From Ruminococcus flavefaciens (GTDB taxonomy: Bacteria > Bacillota > Clostridia > Oscillospirales > Ruminococcaceae): 64,000 bases of DNA. Each line of letters starts with the position of its first letter. Within the stretch, counting starts at the first letter, position 1. The notes below the pieces were generated by a model. It had not been told where the DNA came from, did not search any database, and saw only the letters and a program-made list of their open reading frames with translations. The stretch covers positions 54,386 through 118,385 of the forward strand of contig SVNH01000009.1 in assembly GCA_015067005.1 (NCBI GenBank), in the 5' to 3' direction. Positions 24,604-33,103 of this stretch are shown here, one piece after another. The translations under genes were made by a program, and so were the position numbers.

Positions 24604-24914
24604 CACTTCACCTCCTTGGCTATGTCGCAGACTGCTGCTGTGACTGACCTGTGTTGTTCAATAAGCTCGTCCAGTCTGACAGAGTGCAGCCGTCCTTCGT
24701 GAGCCAGCATTGCTATCTGATTGAGATTCCGCCCGATAGCTTTCTGCTGCTTTGCGACCTCGTCCAATCCGTCAGCCACGATGATTTTCTTATCGAGTGC
24801 CGACCTGAGAACGAAGTCGCTGAGGGACAGCTTGTGCCGCTGAGCCTTGTTGTGTATCCGCTCGTACTCGTCATCAGTACAGCGGATAGTGATCGTTCTG
24901 TTTCTTTTTCGCAT
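24603..24914 (-). CDS. mobC: MobC-like relaxosome protein
   Basis: 103 residues, start ATG 24914 with AGGAGG. It has an Arg-rich N-terminus and a ribbon-helix-helix-like first half (RTITIRCTDDEYERI, LSLSDFVLRSAL), then the typical MobC segment (LNQIAMLAHEGRL, region about 62-75). MobC proteins bind oriT and help the relaxase open the strands. It is the first gene of the mob operon and overlaps the relaxase start. Confidence 0.85.
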   Translation of the reverse strand: MRKRNRTITIRCTDDEYERIHNKAQRHKLSLSDFVLRSALDKKIIVADGLDEVAKQQKAIGRNLNQIAMLAHEGRLHSVRLDELIEQHRSVTAAVCDIAKEVK

Positions 24915-24949
24915 ATTTCAACCTCCTTTGCTTCCGTTTTGTTTTTGTA

Positions 24950-25075
24950 GGGGCGCGCCGACATTGGGGCTTCCTGACCGTTTTGACTATGCGGAGGCGC
25001 AATTGGGCGCGGCACCTCGCCGCGGGGGTTCGGGGGTCTCCCCGACCAGCAAGCGTTCGGCGGACTGCCGAATGC
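24950..25075. other. Candidate oriT with three hairpins
   Basis: Directly upstream of mobC. Three short perfect or near-perfect hairpins follow each other: GCGGC/GCCGC (25009-25023), CGGGG/CCCCG (25031-25044) and TTCGGC/GCCGAA (25056-25072). A direct repeat GGCGC-AATTG-GGCGC lies just before. Position and structure fit an origin of transfer; the nick site is not identified. Confidence 0.4.
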
Positions 25076-25404
25076 GATGCTGGCATTTCATACTTCCGTG
25101 ACTGATACTGCTCCATCAGCGGTAGTTTTCTCCTTATGCCAATTCCGCCACACTCGCTCCACGTTGCGCAACAATCGCTTTCACCGCCGCAGGTGGGATA
25201 ACTACCCGATTTCGGTATCGGCGGAAAAACGGCGCGTTTTGTGCGTGACAGTAACTCAGCCGTGACAGTAAAACTACCGACACGAAAACCTACTGACACG
25301 CCCCATAAATGAAGCTATATAGACGTTTGTGAGCTGTCAGGCAGTGCCTGCGTGACGGTAACGTTTCTACCGTCACTACCGACACGTTATCACTTGCAAA
25401 AGGA

Positions 25405-25438
25405 AAAATGTGGGAGCAGTATCCTTTTTGCAAATTGA
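25405..25438 (+). repeat. 34-bp direct repeat, unit 1
   Basis: AAAATGTGGGAGCAGTATCC... matches 25708-25741 with one mismatch; the units are 303 bases apart. Confidence 0.85.
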
Positions 25439-25707
25439 TATGTTTTTAGCGGATTTCTATTGTCCCTCAATAGTATTATGGTTCGGTTTTTCAGTTTTGC
25501 ATAAAATCAGGTAACAATTTCAATTCTTTCAAAACGACAATTATTAAACTCAGGGGCAGCATAATTATGAGAACTTTTGTGACTACAATTGAGCGTTTGC
25601 GAGGATATATCAGCGTTTGCAAACATCTCAGGGACATCATTTACTGTGTGCAACAATATGTTGCCACTGCTGTCCCTGTCGTTCTGATTTATCTATCCGC
25701 AGAGAAC

Positions 25708-25741
25708 AAAATGTGGGAGCAGTATCCTTATTGCAAATTGA
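25708..25741 (+). repeat. 34-bp direct repeat, unit 2
   Basis: Second unit of the pair described at 25405. The duplicated stretch ends in TTGCAAATTGA in both. Confidence 0.85.
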
Positions 25742-25939
25742 ACTGTTTTGAATATGTTTTTTACCCTTGCGCAGTACCGTTCCTTTCATTCCGCCTTGCG
25801 TGACGTGAGAGAAGTATTTCACAGCTCGATGCGCTCAGCCCCTCCAAGCTGTCGCGGCGCACTTAACTGCTGTGTATCACTCCTGCGCAGGATTAAATTG
25901 TAAAGTTTCCCTATTGGAAAGTGTATTCTAACATACTGC

Positions 25940-25968
25940 TTGACTTATGTCAATAGATAATGTATAAT
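25940..25968 (+). promoter_or_regulatory. Promoter of the DUF6076 gene
   Basis: TTGACT (25940-25945), 17-bp spacer, TATAAT (25963-25968). Leader about 37 bases. Confidence 0.8.
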
Positions 25969-26011
25969 CTACCTATCACTTCGACTATATTCTCTACTGG
26001 GAGGAACATCT

Positions 26012-27001
26012 ATGATACCTAAACTTGGAAACGACTTATTTGACTTCAACTTCGATTTACTGACCTTTAAGGCATATTTTTCAAATGACGACATTGAAAT
26101 AGAGGAGCACGTCTACAAGCACTGCGAGCTCCTGACTGACTTCCTTAACTATGACACTTCCTGTTTTGACCTGCCGATGAAGGAGCTTCGACTGCTTCGT
26201 GACGAGAAGCAAGCAAAGACTTTCCGTGCTGTCGAGCAAAAGCTGTGGGAAATGATATTTGAACTGCCGCTGTTCCGCGATATGAAGTACCGCATCAACT
26301 GGCTGAAAATGAATAATCACGACGACGCTTTTGCTAATATGGATACCTACGAAAAGATATACGCCGATTTGAAAACGCTTGAACAGTATCGCTGGTTTAT
26401 GCGAAGAATGTTTGAAAAAAGCAAGTGGAAGGTCGATACGAACAAGTTCTGCGAGCTTATGGAGCGCAACGATATGTACGTTTTCACACGCAGTGTTTCA
26501 CTTGGTGCTGATAAGGACATTGACCCTGTAAATGTTAAAATACAGTACGAACTCCTTGAACGTGACGGCAAGCCTCTCCTTTATGAAAAGGCATACTTTT
26601 GCAGACTTGTTGATTTCTTCTACCTCGATCTATTCAAGGGAATCATGCATAACTATTGTCCGAAGCCGTGTAAGCTCTGCGGCAAGTTTTTCCTGCAGGA
26701 GAATGGACTTGCATTTGAATATTGTGAAAAAACAGCGCCCAACGAAGCGACAAAGACCTGTCGTGACATCGGCGCTGTACAAGGATTCAAGAATAAGATA
26801 AAGAACAATCCTGTCTGGGAGATACATCAGCGTGCTTACAAGAAGTACCATGCCCGTAAGCGCAAGGGCAAGATGACCGAAGCCGAATTCTCCGAATGGG
26901 TGCTAATGGCTGAGAAGCTCCGAGATGAATGGCTCAGGGCATATCAATGGAACAACAATGTCGATTTGGAGAAATACAGAGAATTGATTAATAGTAAGTA
27001 A
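26012..27001 (+). CDS. DUF6076-type protein of the mobile element
   Basis: 329 residues, ATG 26012 with GGGAGG upstream. The first two thirds are helical and acidic. Around 215-245 is a zinc-finger-like set (CKLCGKFF, then EYCE and TCRDIG), after which a basic helical tail follows (YHARKRKGK). This arrangement is that of the DUF6076 family, which I know from integrative elements of gut Firmicutes; no function is established. It stands alone between the mob genes and the cargo operon, reads away from the mob genes, and has its own promoter. Confidence 0.65.
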   Translation: MIPKLGNDLFDFNFDLLTFKAYFSNDDIEIEEHVYKHCELLTDFLNYDTSCFDLPMKELRLLRDEKQAKTFRAVEQKLWEMIFELPLFRDMKYRINWLKMNNHDDAFANMDTYEKIYADLKTLEQYRWFMRRMFEKSKWKVDTNKFCELMERNDMYVFTRSVSLGADKDIDPVNVKIQYELLERDGKPLLYEKAYFCRLVDFFYLDLFKGIMHNYCPKPCKLCGKFFLQENGLAFEYCEKTAPNEATKTCRDIGAVQGFKNKIKNNPVWEIHQRAYKKYHARKRKGKMTEAEFSEWVLMAEKLRDEWLRAYQWNNNVDLEKYRELINSK

Positions 27002-27102
27002 TTGCATTTCATTTGTTCAGTGCTGAGACAGAGATTTTATTTCACAATACTGAAAACTACCTACAAAATAGTGTCACACTTTATAACATTAGCGGCACTG
27101 TA

Positions 27103-27108
27103 TATAAT
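27103..27108 (+). promoter_or_regulatory. Probable -10 box of the sigma/ABC operon
   Basis: TATAAT at 27103-27108, with a poor TTTATA 17 bp upstream. A weak -35 would fit a promoter that needs an activator or an alternative sigma factor; the GTGTCACAC palindrome-like stretch at 27071-27079 is nearby. Confidence 0.45.
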
Positions 27109-27141
27109 AGATACGTATTTTATTATCATAGGTGATCGTTT

Positions 27142-27711
27142 ATGAACGGAAAAGACATAATAATGCTTATCCGTACAGAGCCTTCCCGCGGACATCGTGC
27201 GCTTTTTGATGAATACAAGAATTATGTTTACGCCATTGTTTATAATCGGCTTAGAAATACAGGAACTAAAGAGGATATTGAGGAATGCGTCGGAGAAGTG
27301 TTTGCCGATGTACTCATCGGGCTTGAGCGCAATGAAGCGGAGATAAGAGAGCTTTCGAGATATATAAGCATTGTTGCAAAGAGAAAAGCAATAAAGTATT
27401 ATCATGCTCTTTCACATATTAATAATCAGCATGAGGAGTTGAATGATGAATTAAGAACGCAGGAAAATGTTTCTGAAACTGCAGAAATAAACGAGAGGAA
27501 CCGCACGCTCCTTCGTCTTGTCGAGGAACTCGGAGAGCCTGACAGCACGATAATACTCATGCGGTTCTATTATAAGCGAAACTCAGCGGAGATAGCGAAA
27601 AAGCTGGGGCTTAAAAGCTCCACAGTAAGAAAGCGCATTGAACGTGCGCTGAAAAAACTGCGTAATAAAATGATAGCCGCTAAAATTTTTGATGAGGAGG
27701 ACAAGTTTTGA
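27142..27711 (+). CDS. ECF-type sigma factor
   Basis: 189 residues, start ATG 27142 (GGTGATC upstream). Region 2 is visible at about 15-80 (RALFDEYKNYVYAIVYNRL, then DIEECVGEVFADV and the -10 binding helix) and region 4 at about 130-180 with a helix-turn-helix (SAEIAKKLGLKSSTVRKRIERAL). There is no zinc-binding anti-sigma helix fused. It leads a chain of seven overlapping or closely spaced genes and probably drives that operon itself, its activity being controlled by the next gene product. Confidence 0.85.
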   Translation: MNGKDIIMLIRTEPSRGHRALFDEYKNYVYAIVYNRLRNTGTKEDIEECVGEVFADVLIGLERNEAEIRELSRYISIVAKRKAIKYYHALSHINNQHEELNDELRTQENVSETAEINERNRTLLRLVEELGEPDSTIILMRFYYKRNSAEIAKKLGLKSSTVRKRIERALKKLRNKMIAAKIFDEEDKF

Positions 27712-28577
27712 ATACTAAAGATTTTTTTGATGAATTTGATAACGCTCCTGATGATATAGTTGAGAATATAGACAAAATTTGTGCGCCTTTGTCCGAATGC
27801 GAAGAGAAGCGTATATACTCTATAATGGAAAAGAAATACAATTCACGGAAGATTCCTGACAGCTTTGAATATTCCGTAAGCGGCGTTGATATGTACAAGC
27901 GTCCGCCGCTTTATAGACGTGTACTCACGGCAGCGGCGTCACTGCTGCTTATATCGGGCGTAGCATATAGCTTTTACACGCTAGGACGAATGAATAATAT
28001 ACCAACACAGCACGCAGCTAATGAAACAAACACTACAATTATAAGCACTCAAGCGCCTGTTACCGAATCGACAACAGTACGTCTTCCTTTCACCTATACA
28101 CCTCCGTGGGCGATAGAGAGCGGAGAACTTAGTATTACGATCCAAAAAGCAGAAATATTCGACTCCATTGAAGATGCAGGTATAGATCCTAATGAAATCA
28201 ATACTTATTCCCTATATGATTATGAAACAAAAACTTCACAAAGTGAATGGAAGATACTAAAGCTCCATATTTTTGCTGAAAACAAAAATGCTGTTACGAG
28301 TTTTAAAAATATGGGAGAACGATACCCAAATGATGAATACGAATTTGAAGTGGGTGCCAATACTGTTTTGAAATACAAATCGCTCTACAGTGAGGCGTTC
28401 AGAGATTATCAGATGATGTGGTTTTCTTTAAAAGGTGAATGTAAAAGCAATTCATATAAGTTTCTATGTATGCCTGAAACCACAAGAGAATACGATATCG
28501 CATACTATGTCAAATCCAAAGACGATGTTTATATAATGACAGCAAACGGTAAAAATTATAAATTAATAATAGAATGA
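27708..28577 (+). CDS. Membrane protein, likely anti-sigma factor
   Basis: 289 residues from a TTG at 27708 that overlaps the sigma stop (TTGA) and has GAGGAGG seven bases upstream. Cytosolic part of about 65 residues, one membrane segment (about 68-90), then an extracellular domain. The position after an ECF sigma gene and the topology support an anti-sigma role; no known anti-sigma motif is seen. The extracellular domain (ITIQKAEIFDSIEDAGID ... WKILKLHIFAEN ... YDIAYYV) is shared with the lipoprotein at 28590 and the anchored protein at 31717. Confidence 0.7.
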   Translation: MNTKDFFDEFDNAPDDIVENIDKICAPLSECEEKRIYSIMEKKYNSRKIPDSFEYSVSGVDMYKRPPLYRRVLTAAASLLLISGVAYSFYTLGRMNNIPTQHAANETNTTIISTQAPVTESTTVRLPFTYTPPWAIESGELSITIQKAEIFDSIEDAGIDPNEINTYSLYDYETKTSQSEWKILKLHIFAENKNAVTSFKNMGERYPNDEYEFEVGANTVLKYKSLYSEAFRDYQMMWFSLKGECKSNSYKFLCMPETTREYDIAYYVKSKDDVYIMTANGKNYKLIIE

Positions 28578-28589
28578 AGGGAGTACAAT

Positions 28590-29393
28590 ATGAAACGAAT
28601 AATGGCTTTAGCCGCAGTATCACTGTTGATAACAGGCTGTTCGTTACAAGATGTTAATGTAGAGAAAAGAGAAGAACCAACGCAGAACGACTATTCTGAA
28701 ATCATCCAAGGAGATAATATGGAAGGAGCTGCCGTCAGCAATGATTCTGTTAAGGAAGAGAAAGTCGAGAGCACGATTCGTCCCAAAATTGGTGAGAAGT
28801 TTACTCCTGAGGGTATGCTAAAGAGCGGCGGTTATCTTACTATCGACAGTGCAGAGATATTTGACGACCTGAAAAGTGCTGGAATAGAAGAGCAGGATTT
28901 ACTGCCAAGCTCTTTGCTGCGAGAAAATGGAGAAGCCAGTATGCTTCAAACTATGCCAGAAGGTGAACTGACCGTTGCTTATGACAAAGATACAGGCAAA
29001 ATGATAAACGGTTGGAAAATAGTGAAGGTCCATTATACCTTTGAAAATCACTCTGCGGTCAGCTTAGTGAATGACTTTATCGTCATGTCGGAAGAGCAAT
29101 ATTCAGATGACGTGTTCATGGTTCATAATCTTAACATATGCGATAAAGATGATGGACACATGGTCAGCAAAACAAACTATTTTTGCTATAAACAGATATA
29201 CTTTTCTTTAGCTGACAGCGTGGAGTGCATAGGCAAACCAAATCATCAATTGTTTAGTTGTCCAGGCGGAGAAACAGTCGAGTTCGACATTGCATACGCA
29301 TTTTGCTGCGAGCCTGACAAACTGTACATGTCCGCAACATCTGGAAATAAAACGTCAACAATGGTAGACCTTGAGCTTGGAGGTGATTCATAA
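28590..29393 (+). CDS. Lipoprotein with the shared sensor-like domain
   Basis: 267 residues. The signal ends in LLITGCS, a lipobox. After a low-complexity spacer, residues about 80-265 repeat the pattern of the preceding protein: TIDSAEIFDDLKSAGIE, WKIVKVHYTFEN and FDIAYAF. It is therefore a lipid-anchored paralogue of the membrane partner's outer domain. It may bind the same ligand, for example an antimicrobial peptide. The stop overlaps the start of the next gene by one base (TAATG). Confidence 0.75.
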   Translation: MKRIMALAAVSLLITGCSLQDVNVEKREEPTQNDYSEIIQGDNMEGAAVSNDSVKEEKVESTIRPKIGEKFTPEGMLKSGGYLTIDSAEIFDDLKSAGIEEQDLLPSSLLRENGEASMLQTMPEGELTVAYDKDTGKMINGWKIVKVHYTFENHSAVSLVNDFIVMSEEQYSDDVFMVHNLNICDKDDGHMVSKTNYFCYKQIYFSLADSVECIGKPNHQLFSCPGGETVEFDIAYAFCCEPDKLYMSATSGNKTSTMVDLELGGDS

Positions 29394-30220
29394 TGTGGGC
29401 AATGGTTAAATTCGAATGGAACAGACTTTGGCGCAGCAGATCAATGCATATTGCTTTGATTGCTGTATCAGTCATTATAATAGCAGATTTTGTGGAATGT
29501 ATGCGTATCTTTCGAGAGAACAACAACAGTGAAAGAAGCTTGTATTATTCATGGCTTGGCGTGAATTGTGAATTCTATACCGGAAGATACTTTTTTATGA
29601 TATTGCCTATCCTGACTTCTCTTGGATATAGCTGGAGTGCTTGCCATGATAGAGTATCAGGATATATTAATCAGATAATTACAAGAACAAGCCGCTTCAA
29701 GTATTTTTCGGCAAAGTTTATCGTCTCATTCATAAGCGGAGGAATAGTTTTTGCGGGAGCACTGATGCTTCACATCATGATGCTTGCAACTATGTATCCT
29801 AACAAAGAACCTATTCCTGGCGACTTGAACTCATTTATGGATCCTTTCAGATTTTGTTCAACAATTTTCTACACTAATACATATTTGTTTGTGCTTATAT
29901 GGCTGCTTACTGCTTTTGCATGGGGCGGAGCTATGGCAGCAATATGCCTTGTTACTGGAATGATTCTAAAAAAACCTGCGGTTACTCCAATCGTCCCATT
30001 CATAGTTTTTACCTGTCAGGAGATACTTGCTGCTTTTGCCCAGCAAAAATACAGAATAATGCTCAAAGGAACATATTTGAGTATATCATGGAATGAAATG
30101 CTTTATGCAGATTCGTATTCACGTAATCCCGAGGACTTTGTGTGGGGCAATATAGCAGTAATAATTATTGTTGCTGCTATTATCTATTCTCTGAGAGGTA
30201 AAAAATATGAATGTCTTTAA
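29393..30220 (+). CDS. ABC transporter permease 1
   Basis: 275 residues with about six membrane segments and a cytosolic start (MVKFEWNRLWRSRS) typical of ABC-2-type permeases. The segment SWSACHDRVSGYINQIITRTSRFKYFSAKF is the coupling region seen in such permeases. It should pair with the permease at 30207 and the ATPase at 31073. Confidence 0.8.
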   Translation: MWAMVKFEWNRLWRSRSMHIALIAVSVIIIADFVECMRIFRENNNSERSLYYSWLGVNCEFYTGRYFFMILPILTSLGYSWSACHDRVSGYINQIITRTSRFKYFSAKFIVSFISGGIVFAGALMLHIMMLATMYPNKEPIPGDLNSFMDPFRFCSTIFYTNTYLFVLIWLLTAFAWGGAMAAICLVTGMILKKPAVTPIVPFIVFTCQEILAAFAQQKYRIMLKGTYLSISWNEMLYADSYSRNPEDFVWGNIAVIIIVAAIIYSLRGKKYECL

Positions 30221-31070
30221 AATCTTACTTTGTGATATAAGAGAGGGTATCCTAAAAAACAAGCGATTTATATCTGCCCCACTACTTGCAGTATTTGTCT
30301 GCATGGCTGCCCACACAAGAGTGTCATTCCTAAATGGTTCATTTGAGATAGGAGAAAAACCAACTTTATTCAATTTGTTCCTTGAAGCTTTTTGCGGAAG
30401 TGATCCGCTTTCAAAAATAAGAGAAATGCACGCACCTATTCCATATATGTGGCTGGCTGTATTCATTTTTTCTATGTTTACAGCTTTTGATTATGCCTAT
30501 GATGATATATCTAATTTTGGAATGCAGATAATCTCAAGAACAGGCAAACGTGCATCTTGGTGGCTATCAAAGTGCATATGGTCTATTCTGTCAGGTGTAT
30601 ACTACTATATACTTTTTATAACAACGGTAATAATATTTGCTGCTATAAACGGCTATTCATTGAGCTTTAGCGACAATTCTCTCATTTCTGATCTTATCGC
30701 TAATTGCAGCTCGTACTACACTTATAAAGGAGCAGAAACTGTAAAAGGTACAGAATTGCTGCTGTTTATACTTAGTCCGCTAATAGTTATCTGTACGCTC
30801 AATATTTTTGAAATGACGCTGAGTCTGTTTATAAAGCCGCTTTACAGCTTTTTCATAACTCTCGGTGTATTACTGCTGAGTGCATTTGTAGATTGGATAT
30901 TTGTTTTTCCAAGAAGTGCAATGCTTCCGTTCAGCAGTTATTATCAGCAGAACGGCTATAGTATGAAGGCAGGGCTGATAGTATGCGCTATAATGATTGT
31001 TTGTACTGCTGTAATGGGTAGAGTATGGTTCAAGAAATATGATATTTTACCTGCTAAAAATGAGGTGTAA
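30207..31070 (+). CDS. ABC transporter permease 2
   Basis: 287 residues with six or more membrane segments. The N-terminus overlaps the previous gene by 14 bases. It contains DDISNFGMQIISRTGKRASWWLSKC (coupling-helix-like, near 100), the equivalent of the segment in permease 1. The two permeases are diverged partners of a heterodimer. Confidence 0.8.
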   Translation: MNVFKILLCDIREGILKNKRFISAPLLAVFVCMAAHTRVSFLNGSFEIGEKPTLFNLFLEAFCGSDPLSKIREMHAPIPYMWLAVFIFSMFTAFDYAYDDISNFGMQIISRTGKRASWWLSKCIWSILSGVYYYILFITTVIIFAAINGYSLSFSDNSLISDLIANCSSYYTYKGAETVKGTELLLFILSPLIVICTLNIFEMTLSLFIKPLYSFFITLGVLLLSAFVDWIFVFPRSAMLPFSSYYQQNGYSMKAGLIVCAIMIVCTAVMGRVWFKKYDILPAKNEV

Positions 31071-31072
31071 TA

Positions 31073-31720
31073 ATGAAAATAGAAATTAAGAATCTGACAA
31101 AAGTATTAGGTGGAAATACGGTAGTTGACAATGTTAATATTACTATGGAAAGCGGTACAGTCTATGGGCTATGTGGTTATAATGGTTGCGGAAAGACAAT
31201 GCTTATGCGACTTATTGCTGGACTGATAATTCCTACAAAGGGTTCTGTTTCCTATGATGGTAAAACACTTGGGAAACAGCTCGACTTTCCTCCAAGTATA
31301 GGTATTCTTATTGAAAATCCAGCCTTTCTGGACAGCCGATCTGGCTTTGACAATTTAAAGCTGCTTGCTTCAATAAAAGGAAAGGTCGATAAAAAAACAA
31401 TCGCTAGTTCAATTAGAAAGGTTGGACTTGATCCTGATGATAAGAAGAAATTCCGAAAGTATTCTCTTGGAATGAAACAGAGACTTGGAATCGCGTCGGC
31501 TATTATGGAGTCTCCTGATTTAATAATACTTGATGAGCCAACAAATGCTCTTGATTCTAATGGCGTTGAACTTACTCAGAAACTCATACGGAAAGAATGC
31601 GAGCGTGGAGCCCTTGTCATAATGACCTGTCATGACAGAGAGATACTTGAAAACGTCTGCGATGTGATTTACACTATTGAACACGGAAAAATCATAGATG
31701 AAAGGAGCTGCCAGCGATGA
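31073..31720 (+). CDS. ABC transporter ATPase
   Basis: 215 residues: Walker A GYNGCGKTM (about 35-43), signature YSLGMKQRLGIA, Walker B LIILDEPTNALD, and the switch His in MTCHDRE. It resembles the ATPases of BcrA/LanF-type ABC-2 exporters that give immunity to peptide antibiotics. It starts two bases after permease 2 and overlaps the next gene by four. Confidence 0.88.
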   Translation: MKIEIKNLTKVLGGNTVVDNVNITMESGTVYGLCGYNGCGKTMLMRLIAGLIIPTKGSVSYDGKTLGKQLDFPPSIGILIENPAFLDSRSGFDNLKLLASIKGKVDKKTIASSIRKVGLDPDDKKKFRKYSLGMKQRLGIASAIMESPDLIILDEPTNALDSNGVELTQKLIRKECERGALVIMTCHDREILENVCDVIYTIEHGKIIDERSCQR

Positions 31721-32316
31721 AAAAGATGATCATCGGCGCAGCAGTGATTGCTGTTTTGGCAGGTTGGAGTGTCAGATTCTATACACTGAATGGCTCTTTT
31801 AAGATAAAAACCAAATCCCAAAGAATAGTTTATTCTATGAATGAATCAGTGTCATTATCTGACAGCATAGCATATAACATGATAAAACATCCCGATTATG
31901 ATATTGCTGTAGTCGATGCAGAAATTCTCGATTCAGAGGATTTGCTTAATGAAGTGAACAAAAAACAAGAGGACTTTTTAGGCCTTTCGGAGCGGTATCT
32001 TGTAATCACGTTAGATATGGTAAATAATGGAGATACCCAAAACGATTTTGATTTTTATAGTATTCCTGTTCTTGGTACTAATTGGTATACTTTTTATGAT
32101 CCTGATGCAACAAAATATATTAATGGATTTGAAGGAAATGAAAGAGCTAAATTTATAAGAGTAGGTATGGATGGCCATAAAACAGTTAAGGTTGCATATC
32201 GGCTTAATTGGATATCTTTTAATACTCAACAATGGAATAACCTTGAAAATGAAAAGATGTGGCTTTCTGTAACAGAATTGCCTGAAGAAAAGCGTATTGC
32301 TATAAAAATAGATTAA
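31717..32316 (+). CDS. Membrane-anchored protein with the shared sensor-like domain
   Basis: 199 residues: an N-terminal anchor (about 4-24) and an outer domain with VVDAEILDSEDLL, YLVITLDMVNNG and KVAYRL, the third and most diverged copy of the domain found in the proteins at 27708 and 28590. It is last in the tightly overlapped part of the operon. Confidence 0.7.
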   Translation: MKKMIIGAAVIAVLAGWSVRFYTLNGSFKIKTKSQRIVYSMNESVSLSDSIAYNMIKHPDYDIAVVDAEILDSEDLLNEVNKKQEDFLGLSERYLVITLDMVNNGDTQNDFDFYSIPVLGTNWYTFYDPDATKYINGFEGNERAKFIRVGMDGHKTVKVAYRLNWISFNTQQWNNLENEKMWLSVTELPEEKRIAIKID

Positions 32317-32370
32317 CAAGCAAAAATAGGAAGGAAAGAAACTATGCACCGCTACACAGGAGGAATTTCA

Positions 32371-32622
32371 ATGAAATTTGAAAGTTTATTTAATGATATC
32401 GACCATGATACGGCAGACAGGATCTCGAAGGAGTACCCTGTACTCAAAATAGATCAGAAAGAACGGCTGTATGCTATGAGTATAGGAATGTACAATAGAG
32501 TTATGAATAAATTATTCCCGTCCGATGAATGTAGGAAAAGGTGCTTGAAAACTGATTCTAAAGATTTAGAAATCAAAAATCAGCAAGAGTACTCCTTTAT
32601 TAATAATGAACGAAGGTCATAA
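32371..32622 (+). CDS. Small protein resembling an anti-sigma N-terminus
   Basis: 83 residues from ATG 32371, which has AGGAGG at eight bases. The pattern (LFNDIDHDTADRISKEY, KERLYAMSI) is like the cytosolic part of the membrane partner at 27708, but no membrane segment follows. It could be a soluble sigma-binding protein or the remnant of a second anti-sigma gene. Confidence 0.5.
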   Translation: MKFESLFNDIDHDTADRISKEYPVLKIDQKERLYAMSIGMYNRVMNKLFPSDECRKRCLKTDSKDLEIKNQQEYSFINNERRS

Positions 32623-32640
32623 AAGGGAGGATTTAAAATA

Positions 32641-32847
32641 ATGTTAAAATTTCATATTATTCCATATAGAAAGAAATGGAATAAAATAATTGATAATGCA
32701 TTTGCTTCAAATGACGTTCATGTATTCTCCGAAAAATACATACAACGTAGATCGCAATTACTGAATAAATATAAATTTATAAAAAAGGGTAATCAACTGT
32801 TAAAACAACTTTCTAATTATGATGAATTAAAAACTCCGATGCGATAA
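32641..32847 (+). CDS. Small basic protein of unknown function
   Basis: 68 residues, ATG 32641 with GGGAGG upstream. Lys-rich and helical. I do not recognise it. Its last codons form the left arm of the operon terminator. Confidence 0.45.
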   Translation: MLKFHIIPYRKKWNKIIDNAFASNDVHVFSEKYIQRRSQLLNKYKFIKKGNQLLKQLSNYDELKTPMR

Positions 32848-32862
32848 ACATCGGAGTTTTGT
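32830..32862 (+). terminator. Terminator of the cargo operon
   Basis: AAAACTCCGATG (32830-32841) pairs with CATCGGAGTTTT (32849-32860): 12 perfect base pairs ending in T. Confidence 0.88.
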
Positions 32863-32907
32863 CCTATTCAGTTCAGTTTATCAATTGTTCCTCTAAGAGC
32901 AGCGCAC

Positions 32908-33013
32908 ATTGGTCACCGCTTTCGGCTTTTAAGGCGGCGAAACTCTCCGAAGGCGTCTCCCTGTAACAGCGACAGAAGTATTGCCCTGACGGCGTGAGCC
33001 GTCACGGTGGGAA
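32908..33013 (-). repeat. Right half of the split dispersed repeat
   Basis: Inverted copy of 8115-8287 with the middle (about 8172-8247) deleted. It begins at the element boundary with ATTGGTCACCGC. Confidence 0.8.
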
Positions 33014-33025
33014 ACTGCAAAAAAT

Positions 33026-33057
33026 TACCGGTCCTCAGATATGAGAACCGGTATTTT
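33026..33057. terminator. Hairpin terminator
   Basis: TACCGGTCCTCA pairs with TGAGAACCGGTA with one bulge; A-run before and T-run after suggest it works in both directions. Confidence 0.65.
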
Positions 33058-33103
33058 GTTTGTAATTAAGGGAAGCAGTCTTAACGGCTGCTTCTATATT
33101 GGA

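Larger units (their letters stand above)
25076..25939. other. Gene-poor stretch of the mobile element
   Basis: No convincing gene. It contains tracts such as CCGTGACAGTAA / ACCGACACG repeated between 25245 and 25390 (short iteron-like CTGACACG, CCGACACG units) and the 34-bp direct repeats listed separately. Possible short frames lack ribosome sites and family resemblance. Confidence 0.45.
21156..32910. mobile_element. Integrative mobilizable element, Tn4451-like, about 11.75 kb
   Basis: Boundaries come from an interrupted repeat. Joining 21155 to 32911 rebuilds AAAGGCAGAGCC-ATT-GGTCACCGC, which aligns through the junction with the inverted sequence at about 8262-8305 (there TTT in place of ATT). 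ATT is present at both ends (21153-21155, 32908-32910), as expected for recombination by a large serine recombinase with a very short core. The ends have a weak inverted match (AGCGCGCT / GTGCGCTG on the other strand). Contents: recombinase, TnpW, relaxase, MobB- and MobC-like genes, possible oriT, DUF6076 gene, cargo operon. The recombinase lies at the left end as usual. A clearly lower GC content than the flanks, seen by eye, marks the cargo. Confidence 0.8.

Noticed and set aside
24874..25299. Minus-strand frame of 141 codons over the mobC start
   Set aside because: Arg/Pro/Cys-rich translation with no family resemblance; it overlaps mobC and the hairpin-rich upstream region, which explains the odd composition.
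25567..25803. Possible 78-codon gene between the 34-bp direct repeats
   Set aside because: No ribosome site, and part of the frame is the repeat itself.
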